Assembly: GCA_005406025.1 (NCBI GenBank)
Contig: BGZK01000525.1
Coordinates: 248,001-312,000 of the forward strand
Length of the DNA stretch: 64,000 nt
Reading direction: 5' to 3'
From: Eumeta japonica
Taxonomy: Eukaryota; Arthropoda; Insecta; Lepidoptera; Psychidae
Shown: piece by piece, positions 35,384-45,999 of the stretch
How the letters are laid out: each line of letters begins with the position of its first letter
Position numbering within the stretch: the first letter of the stretch is position 1
Translations under genes and position numbers: made by a program
Notes under the pieces: generated by a model
What the model saw: only the letters and a program-made list of their open reading frames with translations
Told to the model about the DNA's origin: nothing
Databases searched by the model: none

Positions 35384-36093
35384 ATGTTCAAATTGTTTGC
35401 CACCGGTATTAATACAGGCACGACATCGCCTTAAAAAAGATATTTTTTATCCGTCGTGCATATCTTCTAGAATTAATATGATTCGTAGCCTGTGTGATTC
35501 TGTGGTGAAGCTCGTCCAATGTTGAAATGGGTTTTGTGTATACTCTGTCTTTGAGACAACCCCAATAGAAGAAGTCCAGGGGGTTTAGATCAGGTGATCG
35601 GGGTGGCCATAAAATAGAAGCAAGTTTTCCAATCCAACGCCCTGGATACTCTTCATTTAAGTATTCTCGCACAGGACGCCTCAGGACGGGCATAGTGAGC
35701 TGGGCAACCATCATTTTGGAACCACATGTTTTTTACATCACTTAAAGGCACATCTTCTAACAAGTCTGGTAAATCATTTTGCAAAAAGTTTATATAACTA
35801 TTGCCGTCTAAGTTTCCTTGTAATTCAAAGGGCCCAATCACTTTTCCATTTAAAATGCCTGTCCATAGGTTAACTTTGAAATGATATTGGGATTTGTGTT
35901 GTCTCATTAGGTGAGGATTCTCGTTGCTCCAGCTGTGTAGATTATGAAGATTTAAATAGCCATTTTTTTTGCATGTCGTTTCATCCAACCATAAAATTTT
36001 ATCTAAAAATTGGGGATCTTCCCTGTGCTTTTGTAGCATCGCACGGCAAAATGCGACCCGTTTTGAATAGTCCCGCGATAATAAAGTCTGCAC
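35384..36093 (-). pseudogene. Tc1/mariner-superfamily transposase, DD41D type, 5'-truncated
   Basis: Two overlapping minus-strand frames cover most of a DDE domain. The first acidic block is ILWLDETTCKKNGYLNLHN. The second is MWFQNDGCPAHYARP. The third, in another frame, is LWPPRSPDLNPLDFFYWG. The C-terminus RCRACINTGGKQFEHLL then stop is in a third frame. Counting across the frameshift gives 41 residues between the second and third aspartates, hence DD41D, a group known from Lepidoptera and flies. The frame break after HYARP is caused by a short duplication (CGTCCTG repeated), and a one-base change precedes RCRAC. The N-terminal DNA-binding region is missing. These few lesions suggest a fairly young, but inactive, copy. 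Confidence 0.85.
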
Positions 36094-36099
36094 ACGTTA

Positions 36100-37215
36100 C
36101 TCAATGCAATTAAGGGATAATAATGCGTTTGCCGCCAGAAACTACTCTTCAGTGGCTACTAGTAAGACCTAGTATACACCGAATTATAATTGATTACTTA
36201 TAATTTACGTACATATTTTAATTAATTTATAAAAATTGCAATATGACAGACATAGCAGAAACATATCAGAACTCTTAGTGATAGCAGTAGAAACAGAGTG
36301 AATTAATTTAATGTAGAAATGAATAAAAATGTAATGTGTATAATGAATTGTAGAACTTTTATATTATAAAGAAAAAGTGTAACTTATGTTATTTTTATAA
36401 GAATAATTTGTTAGTTGTACCTATTTAAGAATGTAAAGACATTGAAATAACTACTACAATATATTCGGGACAATAGATTCGGGATAGGAACTGCTTTTCC
36501 ATTTGCTCCGTACAAAAGTAAGGCGATGCCCGACCAATTTTATTAACCATGGCTTAATCCACCTGTAAAGTAGCTAAATGAATTATAAAATTATAATTAC
36601 TCGATAACTAAAAATTGCGAAATAAAATACGTTATGATTTTAAAAAATAATAAAATCGCCTTCAAAAACTTGTTTAAAAATTTTTTTAAGCAGACTCCAA
36701 AAACAACTAATCAGTTGTTCTTGGAGTTTCAGATATAAACAAAATAATAAAAAATAGCATGATAGGTAGGCAGTAAAATAAAAAATAATAAATTGCAAAA
36801 TATTTTTATCGATATACATGAAATACGATAAAATAAGACGCTATTATTATAATCAAGTTCTAAGAGAACATCAAATTTTTTGACCAAAAACAATTCTTAA
36901 TTTCTATCGTAATATTATGTAAGAAAATAATAATTTTATGTTTATATTTTATATAAACAAGGTAACTTATACGAGTACAAAACCTTATCTATAAATATCT
37001 TCATTACTAAATCTTAAAATAAACACAAACATTTTGGTTTTTAAACAAATTGTGCTAAGACTTGGTTGCCATTTTTTCCTGATATTTGATGAGAGCTTTA
37101 TATCACAATCTGTATTAGTTTCGTTTTTTCTTTTATAATTAATGAATAAGTAATCGACAAACAAATTCAATTATAATCAAAACGATGACCATTCGTTGAG
37201 CACCGTGTAATAATA
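36100..37215. other. AT-rich, no supported gene
   Basis: AT-rich sequence. The only structure noted is a 15-bp stem with one mismatch and a 4-base loop at 36694-36727 (ACTCCAAAAACAACT and its complement). Confidence 0.5.
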
Positions 37216-37219
37216 TGTA

Positions 37220-39330
37220 TCTCAAAATTAATCTTCATATACTTGAATAAGATCTACGGCATTATCATCTACCAGCCAATTCCCTCAAAAAATCTTTCGG
37301 TTCCTAGGCATCAGGGGGCGCAATTTACTCAAAATTGTAGACTATTTGTTAGAAGTTACACCTCTCGAAACTAGCTTTTGTTTTGGCGGTGGGATACCAT
37401 TCTTAAAATTTTATAGTCGAAGAAAATCTTGCTCTAATTGCTTTTTAGTTGAATAGCTTATTCTATAAAATAATGACATAAATCTTCTTTTGAAAATACA
37501 TTCGCAAATATCTTTCATATACGCACATGGTGAGGAATGTTTGAGCTTATATGACAATGAGCAATCTTCAGATACATAAAAATCTTCCAAAAACATTTTT
37601 GTAGCTGTTACCTTTCGATTAGTAGCAAATACGGCTTTAAAAAATTCTCAAAGTCGCACACTTTTTTCATACTCTTTAGAAACTGTTCCATTCTATGGTG
37701 GAATTTATCTGCAGCCATAAAAGTATGACCAAATCGTAATGTAATAGTTTTAAAATCAACTTCGGGGAATTTACAATTTAAACTAAATAGGTCTACAAAG
37801 TCCAATTTTTGTTTTGTGCTGCACAATTATTTAACCACAAAACAATATGTTTCAGGTCTCGATTTTCTAGAAAAAAGACTCTGAAACAACTGGCTATGTC
37901 ATCTTTCTTTCTTCGGGAAACCCCCTCGTGTCAAAGAGCTGCAAATATTTGGCCAATTGCATGTGTGTCCTTGTCTCCTAAAGAAACAAAGCTTTGGTTA
38001 AATACAATAATTCTGAGGTAAAACATCACTGTTTTGAACTCCTCCATATGTGGTAACATAATTACTTTTTCGATATCAACTGCAAAATACAGTGTTTGGT
38101 TAATTTTTTTTATTCGTTTATTTATTAGCATCTTCCATTTACTTTTTTCGTGCTAAAATATATCACTAATAGTGAGCTTCATAATTTTTACTTCGCACTT
38201 TCTGTGACTTATTTCCGGGTTACGGTTGTGAATCAAAAATTTTTCGTACAATTCTCATTCTCATTCATGTCCTAATTTAATATAAAGTGTTAAATTGGTG
38301 TAATTTTTTTTTTTAAAGTCGTAAGATATTTTTTCATTGTCATTGTATGTTTCACAAAAATTGTCATACATTTTTCGAATACTCAAATCAGATGGTAAGT
38401 ATTTTTTATTCGGCGCATGCTCATGTCTGTAGTGAGATACAGAAGGATAAAAGGACAGAATGTGGTTTTTTACTTTTGTGGCATCTATTTTACTTGGATT
38501 TGGATTGGAACCACGCCGGTTGTGGGTTATGCTGATTACTACCATAATTATTACAAAGAGCATTTCTTACCGCCTTGCAATTAATTTTTTTATAACCTAG
38601 AATGATAAGAAAAAAAATGTCTTATAAACTTGAATTTCGGAGCCATATTCATCGTTAAAGAAATATGTTATAGACTTCGATCGATGATAACGTCTTTCTT
38701 CTCCTTCATCGTTAATTTTTTTCGGTCTAGCAGATTTACTTTGCGAAGGTTTTAATATAAAAAATTATTTCTGTTCCTTCTACGTCATTTTCCAAAAATT
38801 ATAAATAATGATTACTTGGTGCTCTTCCGGAAAATGCATAGAACATTTTGTTACACATATTTTTATTACTTCCAGGTTACATTGCAATTTATTATGAATT
38901 TTAACTTCTCTTTTGAGCAACTTTCGTTCCTTCGAACTATTTTCATATTTTTGTTGCTTTCTAAGTCTTTTTTAGTCAGTAATTTTGTAAGTGTGCGTCA
39001 TTATTTGCAACTGTTTCACTGTCAGTACCTAAATGAATCTAATGGTTCTTGTATGGTAATATTCTGAATTTGCCGAGAATCTAGCAGTCTTGAATCAAAA
39101 TTAGAATCGGCCAAAACATAAATAGATCTTTGTTTTTCCGGTGGCTCATAATTTTTATCTTGGACTGAATCATCTGAATTAGAATCAGTAATAATATCTT
39201 CAAAGTGTAATGTGGATCGTGCATCGAATGTAAATGGATATTCATTCTTAGAAGGTAATTCTCTATAGGCGTCTTGCCGACTCGAACTATTTATCGAACT
39301 TATAAGCTGCCTTCACTAATTTTGCACTTC
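37220..39330 (-). pseudogene. Degenerate transposon-like gene, NCxAQNKNW family, superfamily not assigned
   Basis: Minus-strand fragments line up with a protein family that I remember as repeated in many insect genomes. They are an acidic N-terminal region (FTFDARSTLHFEDIITDSNS, about 39100-39330) and KVKNHILSFYPSVSHYRHEH followed by KYLPSDLSIRKMYDNF (38261-38563). A core follows with INQTLYFAVDIEKVIMLPH (37931-38131) and LWLNNCAAQNKNWT (about 37790-37835). After that come ITLRFGHTFMAADKFHHRME (37608-37826) and a C-terminal part to about 37225. The order and the DxE/N-type residues suggest a DDE-like nuclease. In the core motif the acidic residue usually expected before NC appears as Asn (LNNC). 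Frameshifts throughout make it inactive. Confidence 0.6.
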
Positions 39331-39339
39331 AGCTTTCGT

Positions 39340-40020
39340 AACGTTGCATTTTCAAAATATCCAAACTGAATTTGAAGAAAGAAAATAAAATATCGTTAAT
39401 TAAAAAAATATATTAAACTTTACACATATATTCAATCGGAAAATCATCTAATAATATTATTTCTTATTAATATACAATAAGTAACGAAAAAATATTGCAT
39501 TTCGTCGTGATGAAATATGCATAAGTTATTTACGCGACAGTTTTTAAAAAATACTTAAAACTGGATACAACAATAATATTATCATATTACTTTGTTTATA
39601 TTGTAGGGCGCAGTTCAGGGCAGAGTACCTTTAAGACCTTTGATGAAAACCAGGGATTCAAGGGTTTAAATGAAAAAATATTTTTAAATTTAAGATTGAT
39701 ATATTTATTGATCGGTTCTTCAATATTTCTTCGAAGTTCGATACGCTCTCTTACTAAATTAATTATAACTATCACTATTGAAGCTTGTGCATTTGGGCAT
39801 CAGCCCTTTTCCCCTTTCTAAGTTTTTTTTTTCTATCTACAGCTTATTCACTTGTTTTCGCGAGATCGAATTTAAATATTCTATTCTACTCTAATTTCAA
39901 GTCGAACGCCAACCCTCATTAGCGAAACTAAGCACGAAGGCCGGACGTCTCACGCTACCTACTCCCAGGTCCGCTACTACAATATATTTAACATATCAAA
40001 TATTCTTACCGATTTTGACA
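39340..40020. other. No supported gene
   Basis: AT-rich then mixed sequence between a decayed transposon and the tRNA-like/hairpin block. Nothing recognised. Confidence 0.5.
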
Positions 40021-40022
40021 AG

Positions 40023-40148
40023 CGAGCCTGAGCTCACAAGAGCGCTCCCACTTCGACTGTTCAAGCGTAACTGGTTCGAATCTTCCTACGAATACGTAGG
40101 AAGATTCAAGTACCACCAGGGACTATTGTCCCTGGTGGTACTTGAATC
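40023..40148. repeat. tRNA-like box remnant joined to a compound double hairpin
   Basis: GAGCTCACAAGAGCGCTCCC (A-box-like) is followed about 30 bases later by GGTTCGAATC (B-box-like, 40073-40082), suggesting a SINE or tRNA relic. From 40078 the sequence folds perfectly twice. A 13-bp stem (40078-40090 with 40095-40107, loop AATA) shares its last five bases with a 21-bp stem (40103-40123 with 40128-40148, loop TATT). The two stems cannot both form completely in the same strand. Confidence 0.75.
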
Positions 40149-40149
40149 T

Positions 40150-40880
40150 CCTCTATACCACTAAACTAAAAGGAAAAGGCATAATTGACCAATTGTGCCT
40201 TTATCCTTTAGTTAATTGTTTTAAAAACTTACAACTTTTTTAATAGCATTAGAACATTAGTGCCTCTTTTTCTATTCAATTTTCAGTTTTCATTTAAAAT
40301 AGTAGTGACAATTGTACAAATATGATCTTACAACTTAGCAAAAACGTCATATACATATTTGTTCTCAAATAAGTAAAGAAATTTGCTATTTGTCTCCTTT
40401 TTGCTAAATATATCTTTTGATCCAATAAAGGAAAAAAAAGTTTATGAATATAGGCCGATGCGCCTTTTTTCCCCCGATTTTGAATATGTACGATATATAA
40501 TTCAATTTGGGATAAAATGTTATTTGTACCCTTTTTGCTTATGACGACAGAATTCACTTAGATTAAAAATGAATAATTACTAATAATTTTTTTTAAATAT
40601 TACTTTTGGATCCGTTTTTTATGATCAGAAGCTACATGAAAATTATTTTTAACAATTCTTATCTAATGATTAAAAAATTATTATAGACAAATGCGCTGTT
40701 TGTAAGATAGTATTATTTTTAGAAATTATCTTTACATGATGTTTTGCTGCGGTAGCGAAAAAAATAATGCTCAAAATGAATCACCTAAAATATATATTTT
40801 GTACTTTATTATTCCACATTACTTACTAGGTACGATTATATGAGAAAATCACAAAAAATAGACACGTAGGAAAACATTGC
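40150..40880. other. AT-rich, no supported gene
   Basis: Includes a short stem between AAAAGGAAAAGGCATAATTG and its near-complement CAATTGTGCCTTTATCCTTT (about 40170-40210). No coding sequence seen. Confidence 0.5.
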
Positions 40881-40881
40881 G

Positions 40882-40893
40882 TTTATTTTTATT
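40882..40893 (-). terminator. Polyadenylation signals of the ZNF706-like gene
   Basis: On the minus strand two overlapping-range AATAAA motifs (complement at 40888-40893 and 40882-40887) occur about 90-100 bases after the stop codon. Confidence 0.7.
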
Positions 40894-40982
40894 CATAAAC
40901 ATAGAATTGTGTAAAATACAATGGTATCAGTGAAGTGGAGCCATCACTATTTAGTTTCCGAAGTAACCGCGTGCTGCAGACG

Positions 40983-41072
40983 TTAGATGCCTTTGAGATC
41001 ATCGGGTAATTCATTCTTCGGATGTTTGTTCTCGAAGTGCTGTTTATACGTTTTGGGATCCGGCATCTGCGC
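40983..41072 (-). CDS. ZNF706-like zinc-finger protein, exon 2 of 2 (coding)
   Basis: This exon encodes AQMPDPKTYKQHFENKHPKN, then ELPDDLKGI and TAA. It supplies the two histidines of the C2H2-type finger, whose cysteines come from the other exon. The acceptor on the minus strand is TTTTTGATGTGTGTAG, and the exon opens in phase 0. The joined protein is 77 residues, against 76 for vertebrate ZNF706 as I remember it, and the match is strong across the whole length. ZNF706 is a small conserved zinc-finger protein implicated in vertebrates in gene repression during cell differentiation. The insect role is not established here. The exon is intact with no frame damage and is followed by polyadenylation signals. 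Confidence 0.93.
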   Translation of the reverse strand, partial: AQMPDPKTYKQHFENKHPKNELPDDLKGI

Positions 41073-41880
41073 CTACACACATCAAAAATTAATATGCGTT
41101 TAACGCAACTCACAGATAGAACAAATCAACAATCAAAATAATCGTATAAAATGCGCGTTGTTCAATAATTTTAATTTAGAGATTTAAATGAGACTCGCCC
41201 TCCGCGTACGTAGCTGGTGTCAACACCGCCGAGGTTATGTCAAGTTCATGTCTTTCAATAATTTTAGTTACTTTTTTTTATTTATAGTGTGTGTACTGTT
41301 TGAGTATACCAATAACTATACAAACTATAACGTTCAATTTATTAGAAGACCATGTATATCCTAGTACTTTCATTCCTTGTATTTCTTAAACATTTTACTA
41401 AATGGAGATCTGTGGTTTATGCCCACTATCTGGGAAATAGGGGTGAGAGTAAACAAGGTCTTGAATATTAAAGGAAAATTTACAGCATAAATTAATTAGA
41501 TTTTAGCAACTGACATCAACAGGAAAAACATATTGATTTTAGCACATAATAATATATCCACATTGTAAGCCCGTTTGAAAGAAGTGAAAGAGATAAACGC
41601 TTTGTTCCAGTTGACGCATCAAACAAACATAAAACAGCGTAACAATAGAAAATTACTATCAATGGCATTTCGGCGACTGTTGACACAGCGTGTGCCGAAA
41701 CACAATGTGTGGGCGTTGTATCAAATATATTCCTCATAAACATAATTTATGTAGCTTTACTTCCCGCTATGAAAATTGTTACTGTTTTTAGCCTGATTTA
41801 CGAAAATCGAGTTATCGCCAGATCTTAAAGTTTTAGGGTCTTAGAACCGTAGGAATCTATTTAGACCACTTTCCAAATTG

Positions 41881-41931
41881 CGTGCGCGCGCGCGCTCGTG
41901 TGTGTGTGTGAATGTGTGTGTGTGTGTGTGC

Positions 41932-41978
<47 letters not shown>

Positions 41979-41987
41979 CGTGCGTAC
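41881..41987. repeat. GT/GC microsatellite
   Basis: Compound (CG)n-(TG)n-(CG)n tract with few interruptions. Long alternating purine-pyrimidine runs like this can adopt Z-DNA. Confidence 0.95.
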
Positions 41988-42454
41988 AAGAGTTGAAAAA
42001 TTAGCAAAATGTGTTTATTTTTAGAATATTTCTTAAACTACTCTACTGATACGTTCCAGAAGCTAACTAGCTCTTCTGATTACAAAGAAACGTCTATCGT
42101 TGTAAGTTACATCAAAATCGGTTGGTTTGTACGAAAGAAATCATCAACAAACAATTCGCAAAAAAATATTTTTTGAAATAACTTCTAAGGTTCTTGTTGT
42201 ATCAATGTTTTGTATCGGTCAAATTTTTTTGTTTAGAAAATTGTGTGCCTCGAAGAGCTGAAAACATATTAAAAAAATTAGAAAAGCGGTTGACCCTGTA
42301 GGCCAATCTTGAAACTTCCCGCTAATTTCGAATTCGAAACACTATATTTTACTGGATTTGATGCGATTTTTTGAGTAAAAAATCGGAGGTACTTATTAAC
42401 CAGATAAAAAATTTCAAGGAAATTAGAAAAAATAGTTTTCTTTGATTTCTGTTG

Positions 42455-42900
42455 ACAATGATTTTTTCACGAACAAATCAACCGCTTTTAACCCGGTTTG
42501 CGGCAATCCACGTGTTTTTACAGGGTCAAGAGCTGGTTAGAATTCGAAATCGATCGGTCAAGCCGTTTCGTAGTTATTTCAAAAAAACTCTTTTTTTCGA
42601 TTTCTTTCGACGATTTCTCACAAACGAATCAACCGCTTTTAACCCGGTTTGCGGCAATCCACGTGTTTTTACAGGGTCAAGAACTGGTTAGAATTCGAAA
42701 TCGATCGGTCAAGCCGTTTCGTAGTTATTTCAAAAAAACTCATTTTTTTTCGATTTCTTTCGACAACGATTTCTCCCAAACGAATCAACCGATTTTGACC
42801 CGGTTTGCAGCAATCGCCGTGTTTTTAATAGGTTAAGAGCAGATTAGATTTTAGAATTGATCGGTCAAGCCATTTTAAAGTTGTTTTGAAAAAACCACTT
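42455..42900. repeat. Tandem repeat, about 151-156 bp, three copies
   Basis: The landmark ACCGCTTTTAACCCGG occurs at 42481 and 42632, with a variant at 42788. Each unit also contains TTTTTACAGGGTCAAGA and TCGATCGGTCAAGCCG or variants. The first two units are nearly identical and the third is diverged. Confidence 0.88.
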
Positions 42901-43423
42901 TTAAAAAATTTTCTTTCTTAGTTTTTTGAAAATTTCTCAAAATCTACCAGCCCAAATCGAGCCAAACTTTCAGGAAATCTAAGTTTGGTTAAACTCTGGA
43001 ACGCCGTTTAGTGGGCTTGATTCGGTCAAGCCGTTTAAAAGTTATAAGAGGTTTACATACATCCACACATACACACACACACACACACATCCACACAGCC
43101 ATACGGACATCATCTCAGAGATGATCAGGGAAGCTTCCTAGACCCTCAGAACGACGAGATCTGATGAGAACTCGACTTTTGCAAAATGGGGTGAAAGCAA
43201 TAATTTTCCGAAAATTTTAGAAAATTTTCAATTTTCTTAGCGGGAATTTAATTATATTTTTGAGCTTGGAAAGCCTGAAATTTTGCAATACTAAGTCCAC
43301 TTCTGAGGCATACTTATACGTTACAACATCTGTTTATATTTTACATCAATAGAGTACGAGAAACGAGAAAGAGTCAACTTATAAAAGGAGTGTCAACAGC
43401 CTCATAGAGTATGCCTAGGAGAC

Positions 43424-43567
43424 CTTGCAAACGACGCAAGCGTGTACGAGCGCCTTCTGTGCTGCTTTCTTCTGATCGGTGGCGCTGTGGCCCTGCTGCT
43501 TCTTCAATTTTGATTGTTTCTCGGCCGCTTTCGCTTGTGATTGAATCTTCTGATGTCCGCGAGCCAT
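43424..43567 (-). CDS. ZNF706-like zinc-finger protein, exon 1 of 2 (coding)
   Basis: The exon starts at the ATG of 43567 and encodes MARGHQKIQSQAKAAEKQSK, a Lys/Gln-rich stretch, QKKAAQKALVHACVVCK. The highly basic N-terminus and the CVVC pair are those of ZNF706/SERF-related small proteins; the CxxC pairs with the histidines of the next exon. Just upstream is a good acceptor (ATTTCAG then one base before ATG), so a 5' non-coding exon probably lies further up. The exon ends TGCAAG followed by GTCTCC, a donor that keeps GT but is otherwise far from consensus. The join gives a continuous 77-residue protein with no frame problem. Confidence 0.93.
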
Positions 43568-43877
43568 TCTGAAATTGTTTATACATTTGATCTAGTCGTT
43601 TTCCTCAAAAGTCTCAGATTTTCCTTATTATGATAAAACTTTTTTATATTCTTGTTTTTCAAAGGAAATGTTCGATTAAATTATATTTTAGTAAATATAG
43701 CCAAATTGGATTTAGAAGGAACAATATTAACAAAATTGAACTTAATCTTTATTTATTTATATACCCATGTCTATTTCTAAGAAGAATGAGTAGAAACCAC
43801 AGATTTTCACTTTATAAGATTTGTTTTGTCATCACGTCATCATCTGTTTTGTCATGACAAAACAAAGGTAGTTCCTT

Positions 43878-44063
43878 TCATCCTTTACATACGGCCCCAA
43901 ACCACCGCAAAGTACCCTTTTCTACTTTGGTAACTACATCTTCCAAATCACACTGTTCTCTGACATCACTATTTCTGTGTCTGTCTTTCAAAAACATTCC
44001 ACACATACTACGCAGGGATCGCATCGCTATTGGATTAATTCTACTTTCATCTTTTTTTGCCAC
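43878..44063 (-). pseudogene. RTE-like non-LTR retrotransposon fragment
   Basis: The minus strand reads ESRINPIAMRSLRSMCGMFL, then DVVTKVEKGTLRWFG. This is the region just after the reverse transcriptase in the same family as the fragment at 13561-13749. It is truncated on both sides and has no start codon context of its own. Confidence 0.7.
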
Positions 44064-44559
44064 AACTAACTTTCACTATCCTTCATAAATATAACTACTA
44101 ATACTCAATAGAGTTTAAAAAATGAATGAGTATGATTAGCCAAATATATAAGATAAGAATGAAAGAAATAGAAAATAAGAATGAATAGCCAAACACATTT
44201 GTAGTGAGAGCCTCTTCTATAAATAACAGCACGGTCCCATTCTTTTTATTTCCCGCATATACGTTCTCCAATATCTCTATAATTTTTCCTTATTTTGTAA
44301 ATAAAATACTCAGTACACACTCTTTCCCCTTCAGAAAAATATGTCTCATTCAGTCATGCTTTCGCTTTTTTCAATCACCATGACCTTGGTCTGGCCGACA
44401 TTATACCTTTATGCCTATTCTTAACTTAAATTCATTTCAGTTACCATCGCCTGTAACTGACACGCCGATGGTGTATGGGAGCGCTTCTCTAACTATGCGT
44501 CTCGACGCCCATCTTGCCTATCTGTTAATCTGTGTCTGAATCTGAAGGAATTCATAGAA

Positions 44560-45990
44560 TTTGAAACAATAATGGACATCATTGACAAAAATTAGACAAA
44601 TAGCCTTTAATAACGACCTTTTGCATTCGGTCAGATATGTAAGATATAAACCAGCGCCATAAATTTTCAGGAATACCATTGAAGGCGAGCTTTTCAAAAA
44701 GCATTATGTGATCTACTCTGTCCAATGCCTTAGGAAAGTCAGTATGAATACTGTCAGTTTGCTTATTTCGATCTGATCCTTCAAAAAGATGCGTCGTATA
44801 TATCAGATTTTTAGTCGTCGAGCGCCGCTACATAAAACCATGGTGTTATTTAATGATATTATGCAGAGAAGTATAAATAATGCTACGCACTAATCGCTCA
44901 GAGCGCTTTGACAGATCAGATAAGATTGATATAGGACGGTAATTTTCAACATTACTTTTCGACCCTCCTGCATGCACAGGTACAATTCGAGGGGATTTTC
45001 CAATAAATAATCAATCAATCGATCAATCATGGAAAAAATTCATTCTTTCAGGCCAGTATTAAACACATATTGTAATGGTTAACAAATAGAAGGAGCTATA
45101 AACCTAAGAAATAATGGCGAGATATTATCATGTCTGCGCCTTTAGAAATGCCAACATGTGAAGCTCTTTAAATACATTATCTTTAGTTAGACAATTATTT
45201 CTAGAAATCAAATATGAGATATTGTCAGTATCTGCGATATTAATTATGTCAAAATCTTTTTCTAGATTTAAATGTTTAAAAACAGAGTGGAAGTAAATTG
45301 AAAATAAATTATATATGTCTACTGGGTTCTTTGCGATATATTATATGAGACACAGTTAGGCAAACCCAAAGTATTTTTATAGCTATCAATATATTTCCAA
45401 AAGTATTTAATATAATTTCGTATATTGTCTTCAACTGAGTTCATGTACGTTTTATATCATGCATACGCCTCTGTTTTAATTTTGGTTCTATAAATACAAA
45501 ATAAGCCAGTCAGATTTATTTTGAGATTTCTTCCACTTAATTCAATTTGAGTTATATTTTTGAAAATATGTATTAAAGTCGGCGAGAACTAATCTGGATA
45601 TCAAAAGTATTTTACAACTTTAACGATAATGTGTTTTTTTTTAAAGTAGAGTAAATAACTTTATATAAAGCCGGTACAACACTTTCAACAGATTTTATTT
45701 GGAACAATACACAAATACACACCAGTTAATGCCTTCTAAATGTATACTGTAATAGATGAATAATTTGACTTGTGAAAGTTAAACTGAACTCGAGATTTAC
45801 TAGAAATATGTTTGATATTGTTTACAGATAACAATCCATAAGGTGGGTGATACACGTCCGGAGGTATAAGCATGACGGGCGCGAGCACTGTCTTGTCTAT
45901 ATTATTAATAAATAAATCCAAAATTGTATCATAAACATTTTTAAATCCATTAAATTGTATACAATTTGTTAAAGACACGAAATTTTTATT
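44560..45990 (-). pseudogene. Jockey-like non-LTR retrotransposon, heavily decayed
   Basis: At the 5' end (45736-45978, minus) IQFNGFKNVYDTILDLFINN, then LIPPDVYHPPYGLLS, matches the end of an apurinic-type endonuclease domain (NxxTLDLVxSN...HHP). Further down come WKYIDSYKNTLGLPN (about 45400), ICLPLQYVFNTGLKE (about 45060), ENYRPISILSDLSKRSERL-like sequence in altered frames (about 44900-44950), and then FPKALDRVDHIMLFEKL (about 44690-44740), the catalytic FxKAFDxVDH block of the reverse transcriptase with partly lost residues. The YADD region was not found. Many stops and frameshifts show an old insertion. Confidence 0.7.
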
Positions 45991-45999
45991 ATTAATTTA

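Larger units (their letters stand above)
41761..43246. mobile_element. Non-autonomous repeat element with TTCCCGCTAWGAAAATTG ends
   Basis: The 18-bp left end (41761-41778) and right end (43229-43246) are reverse complements with one mismatch. Inside are a GT/GC microsatellite, a repeated block containing AATCAACCGCTTTTAACCCGG, and a CA-rich stretch (about 43067-43097). There is no transposase. A partial copy lies at about 48768-49300. Similar end motifs occur at 25361 and about 26400. Confidence 0.7.
41073..43423 (-). other. Intron of the ZNF706-like gene, filled by a repeat element
   Basis: A 2.35-kb intron with acceptor AG at 41073-41074 and donor GT at 43422-43423. It contains a transposon-like repeat with terminal inverted repeats (41761-43246), a GT/GC microsatellite (41881-41987) and a tandem repeat of about 151 bp. 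Confidence 0.8.

Noticed and set aside
40023..40095. Possible functional tRNA gene
   Set aside because: Only A- and B-box-like words are present. The acceptor stem cannot be formed because the 3' side is replaced by perfect hairpins.
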